Below, piece after piece: positions 9,158 to 17,344 of a stretch of DNA of 64,000 bases. Numbering within the stretch: position 1 is the stretch's first letter; every line of letters starts with the position of its first letter. The stretch lies in assembly GCA_016219965.1 (NCBI GenBank), contig JACRJM010000007.1, positions 62,001-126,000 on the forward strand, written 5' to 3'. The stretch comes from Candidatus Schekmanbacteria bacterium (lineage in GTDB: Bacteria; Schekmanbacteria; GWA2-38-11; J061). A model generated the notes under the pieces. The model did not search any database, was not told where the DNA came from, and saw nothing but the letters and a program-made list of their open reading frames with translations. The position numbers and the translations under genes are program-made.

Positions 9158-9184
9158 TTGACATTGAATGACTAATAAAATAAT
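9158..9184 (+). promoter_or_regulatory. Candidate sigma70-type promoter for the 9226 operon
   Basis: Perfect -35 box TTGACA at 9158-9163. The best -10 is AATAAT (9179-9184) after a short 15-nt spacer; TAATAG (9181-9186) gives a 17-nt spacer but matches less well. The start codon is about 40 nt downstream. It lies in the only divergent gap between the yhaM/DUF4321 pair and the radical-SAM operon. Confidence 0.5.
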
Positions 9185-9225
9185 AGAGCAACAACAAAAA
9201 AACTTTTTATAACTATAGAACGATA

Positions 9226-10374
9226 ATGGATCCTCTTTCAATCAAAATAGAGCTTTATTGCAATGGCGTTAAGCTTGATGAAGGCATAAGCCTGGAAACC
9301 AAGAAATGCATCATCCCGACGCGCGTTTACACCAACAAACGTGCTTCCCTTTCTAATGGGAAATGCTTCAAACTTAATATTAACGGCTATAACACCATCG
9401 CTAACCTAGCTGTGCGTGAATCATTTGCAAGCAACTCTCCCTATACCTTTTTTGAACGCGATGGGAAAGGATATATTGCAGGGAAAGGATTTGAAATCCA
9501 GGCAGAACCGATAAAATCCCCGGAATGGACAGAAATAGAGATATCGGCAGGGAAGAAAGTTGTCCATATCATGCAGCAGCACAGCACGCATATTCTTGGA
9601 ACAGCACTTTCAAATTTTTGCACTTACAAAATTGAAGGCAAAGGATGTAAGTTTTGTGCCCTTGATGCAGGACATAACTATGTTTTCAAAAAACCTGAAG
9701 AAATAAGGGAGGTGCTCACAGCCCTCAAAGAAAAAGGAATACTTGGAAAAGACATTCTGGAGATAAATATTAATTCAGGAGTTATGGAGAATGAAGAAGT
9801 ATCTGCTGAGAGCTATTTAGAAGCCATAAAAACAATGAAAGAAGTCTCTAACCTTCCTGTATATGCCCAGCTCTGTCCGGTTGACGGGAAGATGATAGAA
9901 AGACTTCATGATGCAGGTCTTGATTCTATAAGCTTTAATATAGAGATTTATGATGAAACAATAAGAAAAGAAATATGTCCCGGCAAAGGAGAAATCCCGG
10001 TTAGCCGCTATCTTGAATCACTTTCAATGGCATCATCAATATTCGGAAAGAACCAGACCAGCTCATGGCTTATAGTCGGGCTGGAATCTCCTGAAAGCAG
10101 TATAAAGGGAATGGAAGAAATAGCAAAGGCAGGCGCAATCCCTCACCTCACAGTATTCAGACCGCTTGAAGGAACAGAGCTTGCCAAAATTGCACCACCG
10201 GATCCGCAAAAAATAATCAGAATATATAAAGAGCTTCCCCGCGTGCTTAACCAATACGGGTTAAACCCGCTTGAGACCAGATCAGGATGCACCAAATGTA
10301 ACGGATGTTCGGCAACTCTTGAAGCTATCATGCAGGACGTTCCGGCGGCGCTTATTAATGAGTGCGCAAACTAA
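9226..10374 (+). CDS. Radical SAM protein with Cx8Cx2C cluster motif
   Basis: A 382-aa protein. An N-terminal domain of about 125 residues precedes a radical-SAM TIM-barrel core whose cluster motif is C132-x8-C141-x2-C144 (FCTYKIEGKGCKFCAL) rather than the usual Cx3Cx2C. The same spacing is seen, from memory, in the MSMEG_0568-like group. Later strands contain EININSGVMENEE and ISFNIEIYDETIRKEICPGK. The C-terminus has CTKCNGC, possibly an additional metal site. It would cleave S-adenosylmethionine reductively; the substrate is unknown. It leads an operon with a GT9 and a HemF-like gene, overlapping the next gene by 17 nt. Confidence 0.85.
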   Translation: MDPLSIKIELYCNGVKLDEGISLETKKCIIPTRVYTNKRASLSNGKCFKLNINGYNTIANLAVRESFASNSPYTFFERDGKGYIAGKGFEIQAEPIKSPEWTEIEISAGKKVVHIMQQHSTHILGTALSNFCTYKIEGKGCKFCALDAGHNYVFKKPEEIREVLTALKEKGILGKDILEININSGVMENEEVSAESYLEAIKTMKEVSNLPVYAQLCPVDGKMIERLHDAGLDSISFNIEIYDETIRKEICPGKGEIPVSRYLESLSMASSIFGKNQTSSWLIVGLESPESSIKGMEEIAKAGAIPHLTVFRPLEGTELAKIAPPDPQKIIRIYKELPRVLNQYGLNPLETRSGCTKCNGCSATLEAIMQDVPAALINECAN

Positions 10375-11404
10375 TATAAAAAAAGTCCTTATAATATTCC
10401 CCGGCTCATTAGGCGACTTCATCGCATTTCTTTTGCCTCTAAAAGCCATCAGGGATAAATTCCAGTCATCACACATTGAGCTTATATGCAATTCAGATTT
10501 TTCTGAAATAGCAAAAAAAGGCTCCAGACCTGACCGTGTTTCATCAATCTCGCAAGCGGGAATATCAGGACTTTTTATAAATCTCCCGCAATGTAATCAA
10601 AAATTCAAAGATTACCTTAGTGGGTTTGATCTTATAATTTCATATCTCGATGATGAAGAAGGAACCTTTTCAGGCAATCTCAGAAATCTCTCCTCCGGAA
10701 CTGTAATATCAACAAAGGGCAATATCAGAAAATTAATGAAAAACAATTTATACTCTCACTATTTCTCTCCGCTTCGACCATTAGGAATCAAGCCGTCTTT
10801 ATCAAATGACCATCTTATATTCGCTGAAAATGAAATTCTAAAGGGAAAATCTTTTCTAAATGATTTAGGCTATTGTGATACGGATAAAATATTTCTTATC
10901 CATCCCGGCAGCGGTTCTTCAGTAAAAAACTGGAAGATAGAAAACTATTTACAGCTTGCTGACAAGATAAGAAAGTCCTGTGGATTTAAACCACTCTTCA
11001 TAATTGGTCCTGCAGAGGAATATTTGATAGAACCGATTGGCTATAAGCACCCGGTTATAGAGAATGTTAATCTTCTCACTCTTTCTTCTGTAATGGCAAC
11101 GGTTTCAGCTAATGAAGGAGCTTTCATTGGGAATGATTCAGGGATCAGCCACCTTGCGGCAGCAGTTGGATTAAAATGCTACATGATATTTGGACCTACT
11201 GATCCGGAGCTATGGGCACCGCCATTTAACAACGTGACAATAATAAGGAACAACACTTCAAGGTGTAATGGCTGTCTTCCAGGAAATATTGTTGACTGTA
11301 GAGCTAGAGAATGTTTAGACAGTATTCAACCTGAATATGTTTTAAAAATTATAAAAACATCAGCAATAATATTGAAGGAGCAAGGAAATGAATATCTTAC
11401 CTAA
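10358..11404 (+). CDS. Glycosyltransferase family 9 (ADP-heptose:LPS heptosyltransferase-like)
   Basis: A 348-aa GT9/GT-B protein. N-terminal VLIIFPGSLGDFIAFLLPLK is the family's first Rossmann strand and Gly-rich loop. The C-terminal nucleotide-sugar domain contains FLIHPGSGSSVKNW, FIGNDSGISHLAAAVG and FGPTDPELWAPP. GT9 enzymes usually add ADP-heptose to lipopolysaccharide core; the acceptor here is not known. The upstream in-frame ATG at 10271 would lie deep inside the radical-SAM gene, so ATG 10358 (overlap 17 nt) is preferred. C-terminal cysteines (CNGCLPG...CRARECL) follow the usual GT9 pattern. Confidence 0.9.
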   Translation: MSAQTNIKKVLIIFPGSLGDFIAFLLPLKAIRDKFQSSHIELICNSDFSEIAKKGSRPDRVSSISQAGISGLFINLPQCNQKFKDYLSGFDLIISYLDDEEGTFSGNLRNLSSGTVISTKGNIRKLMKNNLYSHYFSPLRPLGIKPSLSNDHLIFAENEILKGKSFLNDLGYCDTDKIFLIHPGSGSSVKNWKIENYLQLADKIRKSCGFKPLFIIGPAEEYLIEPIGYKHPVIENVNLLTLSSVMATVSANEGAFIGNDSGISHLAAAVGLKCYMIFGPTDPELWAPPFNNVTIIRNNTSRCNGCLPGNIVDCRARECLDSIQPEYVLKIIKTSAIILKEQGNEYLT

Positions 11405-12146
11405 ATTTGATGACTACATGACAAGGACAAAGAAGAAAGCACTTAAGAACTTTACTTCCATGGAGCTGAACCCTCTTGTTCAAACTCAGACATGGAATGT
11501 CGCAGATGGGTTCATGGAAGTGAACACTATACGGGGTAAGATTTTCGAGAAAATGGGAATAAGCGACTCACGCTTTGAAACTATTATCCCGCGTTACAAT
11601 GAAAAAACAACTGTTAGGGTATTTGAAATATGTTCGCATACTTTTAACCCTGAAGTCCCGGTAGGGACATTGAGTCTGAGATTCCTTAAAAGAAAAACCG
11701 GAAGACTTATGGGACATACAGACCTTTCGCCATTTCTTGAATCAAAAAAAGAAAGGGAACTTTTCGTTAATGCAATGAAGTCTCTTTGCAGGAAATACAG
11801 AAAGGACTATGAAGAGCTTAACAGCAATCTCAAAAATCTTTTTCATTCTGTTTACCGGAACAAGCAGCGGGGAGGCGGGCTTGGGATTGCTTTCGACCTT
11901 AATGAAAAAGATTTTCCCCTGTTATGTGAAACAGGCGAAACTTTCATAAAGATATATTCAAAGATCATTGACAGAACAAAGGGATTAAAAATCAACAAGA
12001 AAGACCGTGAAGCAGTGCTTGCTGCCCGCGCTCAGTGGGTGGAGTTTAACCTCGTAGAGGATAAAGGTTTTATTGCAGGAATCAAGATCGGAATTCCACC
12101 GGAGGCAATGATGGTCCAAACTCTTCCACCTCTTGTGAAGTTTTAA
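11388..12146 (+). CDS. Divergent aerobic coproporphyrinogen oxidase (HemF)-like protein
   Basis: A 252-aa protein. Order and spacing of motifs follow HemF: GKIFEKMGIS (50-59), HTFNPEVPVGTLSLRF (84-99), GHTDLSPF (109-116), NKQRGGGLGIAFDLNEKDF (158-176), WVEFNLVEDKGFIAGIKIG (217-235) and LPPLVKF at the C-terminus. It is shorter than typical HemF (about 300). Against E. coli HemF recalled from memory, the HPHNP and SHANVRF histidines and the KHR histidine appear replaced (here HTFNP, GTLSLRF, VYR). It may therefore be a paralogue with another substrate or an inactive protein. GGAG at 11377-11380 is a good ribosome site. It ends the operon, overlapping the GT9 gene by 17 nt. Confidence 0.82.
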   Translation: MNILPKFDDYMTRTKKKALKNFTSMELNPLVQTQTWNVADGFMEVNTIRGKIFEKMGISDSRFETIIPRYNEKTTVRVFEICSHTFNPEVPVGTLSLRFLKRKTGRLMGHTDLSPFLESKKERELFVNAMKSLCRKYRKDYEELNSNLKNLFHSVYRNKQRGGGLGIAFDLNEKDFPLLCETGETFIKIYSKIIDRTKGLKINKKDREAVLAARAQWVEFNLVEDKGFIAGIKIGIPPEAMMVQTLPPLVKF

Positions 12147-12162
12147 AATCAACCATGGGCCA

Positions 12163-13440
12163 TTAATGCCTGAAAAAACTCTTTGTCCCCTTTGCCTCAA
12201 TTGCTCCTGCAATCCTGGAAAGTGCGTGGATATATGTTGCTGTCCTGAGGTCTATCTTCTTTAACCCTGAAATTTCCGAGATTTTTCTATATTCTTTTGT
12301 GATCATATCCTCAAGGGTTGTATTGACACGCTTTTCAGTCCAGTAAAAACCCGCCCTGTTCTGAACCCATTCAAAGTAGCTTACAGTAGCTCCGCCGGAG
12401 TTTGCCAGAATATCGGGAATGACATGGATTCCCATAGTGGATAGGATATCATCTGCCTCAGCTGTCACCGGTCCGTTTGCAACTTCAACTATGGTCCTCG
12501 CCCTTACCTTGGAAACATTGGCGCCAACAATCTGGTTTTCCATGGCAGCAGGTATCAGTATGTCAACGTCTAGGGATAAAAGCTCTTCATTGCTTATCTT
12601 TTCATGTCTTACTATGTGACATACAGAGCCTTCGCAATATACAAACTCAAGCTTCCGTGTTTCTTCCTTGAATTTCTTTACATCATCAGGCACGAGACCG
12701 TCACCTGAGAATATTCCTCCCTTTGAATCGCTAATGGCTACAATTTTATATCCTTCATCATAAAGGAGCTTCGCTACATAGTAGCCCGCATTTCCAAACC
12801 CCTGCACTGCAACGGTAGTATCCTCCGGTCTTTTCCCCTCCCTCTTCATCATCTCATTAATTACATAATAAGCTCCCCTCCCCGTCGCTTCTTCCCTTCC
12901 TGCACTGCCGCCAAGTTCGAGAGGTTTTCCTGTAATTACACAGGGTGACTGAATACGTCTTATTATATTATACTGGTCAGCCATCCACCCCATTATCATG
13001 GCATTAGTGTACATGTCAGGAGCAAGTATATCTTTGTCAGGACCTATGGAATCTGCAATCGCGTCAATATATCCTCTGCTCAGTCTTTCAAGCTCAAATT
13101 TGGAAAGTGTTTTAGGGTCAACGATTATCGCTCCCTTTGCACCTCCAAAAGGAAGTCCAAGGGCAGCACATTTAAAGGTCATCCAGAATGCAAGGGCTCT
13201 TACCTCATCGAGGCTGGCCCTTGGATGATATCTTACTCCTCCTTTTCCGGGACCTCTTGTGTCATCATAAATCACCCTGAATCCATTAAAGACCTTTAAT
13301 GACCCGTCATCCATCCGCACAGGGATGGAAACATCAAGAGTTGATTTGGGATATGTAAGTTTCTCTATAACATCATCGCTGACTTCTATGTACTGTAAAG
13401 CCTTGGACAATCTCTTACGAGCTTCTTCGAAGATATTCAT
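12163..13440 (-). CDS. gdhA: Glu/Leu/Phe/Val dehydrogenase (glutamate dehydrogenase)
   Basis: A 425-aa dehydrogenase that interconverts glutamate with 2-oxoglutarate and ammonia using NAD(P). The dimerisation/substrate domain has GPGKGGVRYHP (K66) and PFGGAKGAIIVDP with the catalytic lysine K102; APDMYT carries the catalytic aspartate. The Rossmann domain begins at VAVQGFGNAGYYVA (about 210-223). The length matches hexameric bacterial GdhA. GAAGAGGG lies upstream of the ATG. It starts 30 nt after the membrane-protein gene at 13471-15384 on the same strand, so it may be read from the same transcript. Confidence 0.96.
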   Translation of the reverse strand: MNIFEEARKRLSKALQYIEVSDDVIEKLTYPKSTLDVSIPVRMDDGSLKVFNGFRVIYDDTRGPGKGGVRYHPRASLDEVRALAFWMTFKCAALGLPFGGAKGAIIVDPKTLSKFELERLSRGYIDAIADSIGPDKDILAPDMYTNAMIMGWMADQYNIIRRIQSPCVITGKPLELGGSAGREEATGRGAYYVINEMMKREGKRPEDTTVAVQGFGNAGYYVAKLLYDEGYKIVAISDSKGGIFSGDGLVPDDVKKFKEETRKLEFVYCEGSVCHIVRHEKISNEELLSLDVDILIPAAMENQIVGANVSKVRARTIVEVANGPVTAEADDILSTMGIHVIPDILANSGGATVSYFEWVQNRAGFYWTEKRVNTTLEDMITKEYRKISEISGLKKIDLRTATYIHALSRIAGAIEAKGTKSFFRH

Positions 13441-13470
13441 AGTATGCCCTCTTCATGATAAGATTAATGA

Positions 13471-15384
13471 TTAATAGGCATTAAATATTTCAATTTCTTT
13501 AGGAACATTCTTTATTTTAATAAAGCCGACAGGATCATCATCTACAGGAGCCATTTCAACAGACCTTGGAGGAAATGTTTTGAGCGTTTCAAGCCAGTGG
13601 TATTTGATTATTACATCATTCCCTTCCGGCAAATCTGAAAGTTTGATATGGTTATATGTAGCTTTTACATTCCCTTTTCCGGAAATAAAAAAGTCAGGCT
13701 TTCGGTCAACTTCATAAATATAAAATTTTTCAACCCTGTCCAAAAGGAAAATGTTGTCATTAAACTTGCTGAAATAATCCCGAGAATAAGGTGTAAAACA
13801 TATTATCCACTTGATGTTGTATTGGTCAATTTTCTTCATTAATTCTTCTTCATTATATTTTTCAAGATACTTCCCACAGAAAAACCCTTCCTGGAAACTC
13901 GCATAATGATGTATCATAAAATACTGCGGGATAGGGCCACCGATGAACTCCCGTCCTGTTAACTGCGGAAACATTCCGGGAATATGGCTCCCCCAGTAGG
14001 CATGCCGCGATTGCCAGCAGGAATCTTCAAGCATTATCCTTCCTTCATTGGTTGTATTATTTTTGATCCAGTCAATAAGTTCAAAAGCCGCCGGAGGAAT
14101 GTCATTATGCGGAAGTTCTTCAAATGAATATTCAACACCATTGTTTCCTGCCAGGCTTAATCTGTCATATTTTATTATTCTTTCATTTCTGTGAGATGGC
14201 AGAAGAATTTTCATGGCATGTAATGCATTAACAGGGAATAAACATATCAGAAGGAATATGCATGTGATTGAAGATATGATCTTTTGTTTCATCATAATCC
14301 CATTGCCAAATATTGAAGTTATATAGACAGAGGCTGGAATCAGAAGAAAAAGATTCATTTCAAACTCGTAACGCCAGGGATTCTGCAAAAAAGTCAAAGA
14401 AGAATAGGAACCAAAAAAAACATAGATGAAAAGTATAATAGAATTAATAGCGAGCGGATAAAAAAGCGGAGATTTCTCTTTTTTCCAGACAACAAAACCT
14501 CCAACTGCCGCAAAAAGTATAGCAAGCCTTAAATACCTGTGAATCCCGCCTCCTAAAAGATAAGCATCAATAAAAAGGAACGGGTTCTTTTCTCCAAAAA
14601 ACCATCCAATAGATGAGAGGTTGTTCATTTTGTAAAACCTTATAAAGGGAATAATCCATGGACTGTTGACAAGAAGTATGAATACAAGGCAAGAGAAAAG
14701 TCCAAGATGCTGTTTTAAACTCATTTTTTTAAATGACAATCCATAAATGACAACTGCTCCAACTGCGATATTTATAGGCGCAAGGATATGTACACAAAGG
14801 GCAATACCGCCGATGAGACCGCAAAGCATTATATATCTGTATGCTCCTGTCCGGACATACCTGTAAAAGAGCGACAGTATGAGCAGGGTAAGATAGGAAA
14901 CAAATATAAATGCGAACTGTCCTGCGAGGTTGAATCTGAAAGACGGATAAGACCACCAATAGCAAGTCCCAAAAAGAAATCCGGCAACAGCACCCCAGCC
15001 TTTCAGGCCGAAATTATAGAGTGACCAGAGGAATATAAGAGGTGCAAGTAAATAGATCGATAGAACATAAATATTATAAACGAGCGCAGAAGATGCAAAT
15101 GAAAAAATAAGGCACACGATCTCGGCCGCTTTAGCATCTGCATCAAAGACTGTGTTCCTTGGTTCTCCTGAATTAAAATAAGGATCATATCCCCATAAAC
15201 TGAAGCTGTCCCTGAAAAAAGCTTTTGTTGGCTCCACATGAGCATAATGAATAGTGTAATCATCATTCAGGATTGGGAATCCGGACTTAAGATTAACATG
15301 GGAATAAAAACCTGCAACAGACAGGATATGAAAAATATAAATCAGAATTATAGAAAATAGTATTCTTTTTGTACCTGTATTCAA
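13471..15384 (-). CDS. Large multipass membrane protein, PTPS-related/GT-C-like
   Basis: A 637-aa protein with about a dozen hydrophobic segments in the first 400 residues, then a soluble domain of about 200 residues. The first extracytoplasmic loop (FPILNDDYTIHYAHVE, then WGYDPYFNSGEP) carries an acidic pair, as in GT-C enzymes and the membrane 6-pyruvoyl-tetrahydropterin-synthase-related family. It probably transfers sugar from a polyprenyl-phosphate donor. The start is TTG at 15384, overlapping the TGA of the GT2 gene as TTGA. That coupling suggests the GT2 makes its lipid-linked donor (inference). Confidence 0.75.
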   Translation of the reverse strand: MNTGTKRILFSIILIYIFHILSVAGFYSHVNLKSGFPILNDDYTIHYAHVEPTKAFFRDSFSLWGYDPYFNSGEPRNTVFDADAKAAEIVCLIFSFASSALVYNIYVLSIYLLAPLIFLWSLYNFGLKGWGAVAGFLFGTCYWWSYPSFRFNLAGQFAFIFVSYLTLLILSLFYRYVRTGAYRYIMLCGLIGGIALCVHILAPINIAVGAVVIYGLSFKKMSLKQHLGLFSCLVFILLVNSPWIIPFIRFYKMNNLSSIGWFFGEKNPFLFIDAYLLGGGIHRYLRLAILFAAVGGFVVWKKEKSPLFYPLAINSIILFIYVFFGSYSSLTFLQNPWRYEFEMNLFLLIPASVYITSIFGNGIMMKQKIISSITCIFLLICLFPVNALHAMKILLPSHRNERIIKYDRLSLAGNNGVEYSFEELPHNDIPPAAFELIDWIKNNTTNEGRIMLEDSCWQSRHAYWGSHIPGMFPQLTGREFIGGPIPQYFMIHHYASFQEGFFCGKYLEKYNEEELMKKIDQYNIKWIICFTPYSRDYFSKFNDNIFLLDRVEKFYIYEVDRKPDFFISGKGNVKATYNHIKLSDLPEGNDVIIKYHWLETLKTFPPRSVEMAPVDDDPVGFIKIKNVPKEIEIFNAY

Positions 15385-16073
15385 CTAAGCCTTTTCCTCA
15401 GCTTATACAATTCATGGAAAGCTTTAAAAATCACCCTCGGGTTTGCACCTGTCTGAGTTCCCCATTGCCTTGGATAATGGTTAACTCCGACCTCTTTCAT
15501 GGTATAACCCTTCTTCTTCGCGCCGATATGGATCTCTGCATTTATAAAGGCTCCGTTCGACTCCATTTTCACGTTATCTATGACTTCTTTTCTGAATATT
15601 TTGAAAGCACAGTTTAAATCCCTTATTTTCAATCCAAAAAGTATCCTCACCAGAGTCTTAAAGCTCCACGCATTGAGTCGCCGCATGAAATTGTCCCGCC
15701 TTTTGATCCTGTACCCTGCAACTATGTCAAAATCCTTAGTATAAGGGACCAGCTTAGTTAGCTCTGTTATGTCAAACTGGTTGTCACCATCGGTAAAAAA
15801 AAGATATTGCTTCCGGCTATTTTCAAAGCCCGTCCTTAAAGCCGCACCATAGCCCTTATTGGTTCCGTGCCGTATAACTCTTACATTAGGAATTTCTTTT
15901 GCAAGTTTTTCAGCTATCTCGGCAGTTCTGTCTGCTGAGCCGTCGTCAACAACAATTATCTCATAGTCGGACGATATTGAAGGAAGAAACTGACTTGCAT
16001 CGCGAACCAGTTTTTCAACATTGCTTTCTTCATTGTAACAGGGGAAAGAAACTGAAATTGATATTTTTTCCAT
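15381..16073 (-). CDS. GT2 glycosyltransferase, polyprenyl-phosphate sugar synthase-like
   Basis: A 230-aa DPM1-like GT-A enzyme. It begins with SVSFPCYNEESNVEKLV; then come EIIVVDDGSADRTAEI (about 38-53), the donor/metal motif FFTDGDNQFD (about 92-101), and DLNCAFKIFRKEVID (about 157-171). There are no C-terminal membrane helices. It likely makes polyprenyl-phosphate-hexose on the cytoplasmic face. It is followed by a TTGA-coupled membrane GT-C-like gene, a classic donor-synthase/transferase pairing. Closely related in layout to the GT2 genes at 26717 and 50834. Confidence 0.9.
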   Translation of the reverse strand: MEKISISVSFPCYNEESNVEKLVRDASQFLPSISSDYEIIVVDDGSADRTAEIAEKLAKEIPNVRVIRHGTNKGYGAALRTGFENSRKQYLFFTDGDNQFDITELTKLVPYTKDFDIVAGYRIKRRDNFMRRLNAWSFKTLVRILFGLKIRDLNCAFKIFRKEVIDNVKMESNGAFINAEIHIGAKKKGYTMKEVGVNHYPRQWGTQTGANPRVIFKAFHELYKLRKRLS

Positions 16074-16091
16074 AATAATGTTTATATATCT

Positions 16092-17240
16092 CTACTTTAC
16101 AAGTAAACGGTAGAGAAATCCTTTTTTTAAAGAAATAGCACCGTCAGGACAAACTTCGTGACAGCAGTAGCATTTTATACATATATCGTAATTAATATCA
16201 GGATACCCATCAGGCATGCTGATAGCTTTTGGAACGCAGGACTCATAACAGGTACCGCATTTAGTACATTTCTTATAATCAACAACAGGTTTTGCAGTAG
16301 TTTTTTCCCTGAAAGTATTAATTATAAAATGCATCACAGGTTTACGGGAAACATCCTCCACCAGAACCTCAAAATCTTTAACTTTGAATTTTTCGACTTG
16401 TTCGCCAACTATATTTATTTTCTTCGGATCTGCAATCCCCACCCCTTGCTCCTCGCCGTACTTGCATGTGAGCAGTAGATAAGGGTCTTTATCACATATC
16501 TGACATGCAACTGAATCAAGAGCTACGGCGTCGGTGCTTGCAATTATTGCACCTATCTGACGAGGATTGCCGCTTCCGGGTCCATTCCCATCCATCCCCA
16601 CAACAGCATCCATAATGCTCAATGCCGGTCTTACAGCCTGGTATAAATCTACAACCATCTGGGAAAACTCGGGACGATGAGGAACACGCATATGATACTG
16701 CCCTTTTAATAATCCCGGCACAGTGCCAAACATATTTTTCACAGCACCAGTTATCAGAGCAAGCCCGTGAGTTTTAAGTTTGCACAGGTTGATTATTGAA
16801 TCACATTTTTGAAGCTCGCCGGTAACAGTAAACTTTTTAAACACCTTTCCTGCCGGGTTCTCTATTTCAACCCTCGATGCATTGAAATGTACAAGTTCTA
16901 CATTCAGCTTATTCACTACGTCTAAAATCCCCGTCGCCTCACATACCTTTTTGAACTTTTCAAAATTATTATTACCCTCTACTGCGGGGCTGTCTCCAAC
17001 AACTGGAACTCCGCCTGCTTCACGGACAAGCTTAACAACAGCAGAAAGCACTGTTGGATGAGTGGTTACCGCATTCTCCGGAAGCTTGCCAGAAAGGAGG
17101 TTTGGTTTTATCAATACCCTTGAACATGGTGATACAAAAGATTTAATTCCACCGACAAGATCTACAGCCGTTTTAACCGCATTAAATACTTTTTCTTCAT
17201 TATATTCATCACAGCTTATTAACGATACCGTGGAAGTCAT
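16092..17240 (-). CDS. DUF362 domain protein with C-terminal 2[4Fe-4S] ferredoxin
   Basis: A 382-aa protein. The N-terminal DUF362 domain (about 1-290) shows VLIKPNLLSG, AVTTHPTVLSAVVKLV, VVGDSPAVEG, INLCKLKTHGLALITGAVKN and MDGNGPGSGNPR. The C-terminus has two CxxCxxCxxxC sets: CTKCGTCYESC and CIKCYCCHEVC. These proteins are presumed iron-sulphur/redox proteins of unknown substrate, common in anaerobes. It is first in the minus-strand run toward gdhA. An AAAGGAGT lies unusually far (16 nt) from the ATG at 17240. Confidence 0.9.
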   Translation of the reverse strand: MTSTVSLISCDEYNEEKVFNAVKTAVDLVGGIKSFVSPCSRVLIKPNLLSGKLPENAVTTHPTVLSAVVKLVREAGGVPVVGDSPAVEGNNNFEKFKKVCEATGILDVVNKLNVELVHFNASRVEIENPAGKVFKKFTVTGELQKCDSIINLCKLKTHGLALITGAVKNMFGTVPGLLKGQYHMRVPHRPEFSQMVVDLYQAVRPALSIMDAVVGMDGNGPGSGNPRQIGAIIASTDAVALDSVACQICDKDPYLLLTCKYGEEQGVGIADPKKINIVGEQVEKFKVKDFEVLVEDVSRKPVMHFIINTFREKTTAKPVVDYKKCTKCGTCYESCVPKAISMPDGYPDINYDICIKCYCCHEVCPDGAISLKKGFLYRLLVK

Positions 17241-17344
17241 AAGTTATTTTTTCTTACTCCTTTAATTGATTTTAACTTATTATAATAACAATATTTTTTT
17301 AAATTGTATAATAAAACAATATTAATTTATCAATAGAGCACCAT

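Noticed and set aside
8397-9171. Plus-strand ORFs over the yhaM-like and DUF4321 genes
   Set aside because: Antisense shadows; no domain and poor start context.
10271-10360. Extended N-terminus for the GT9 gene
   Set aside because: It lies within the radical-SAM gene's conserved C-terminal cysteine region; ATG 10358 gives the normal GT9 start.
12147-12162. Terminator between the HemF-like gene and gdhA
   Set aside because: The 16-nt gap holds no stable hairpin with a T-run.
17281-17323. Direct repeat AACAATATT (two copies) as an operator
   Set aside because: Nine bases in a run of almost pure A/T; expected by chance.
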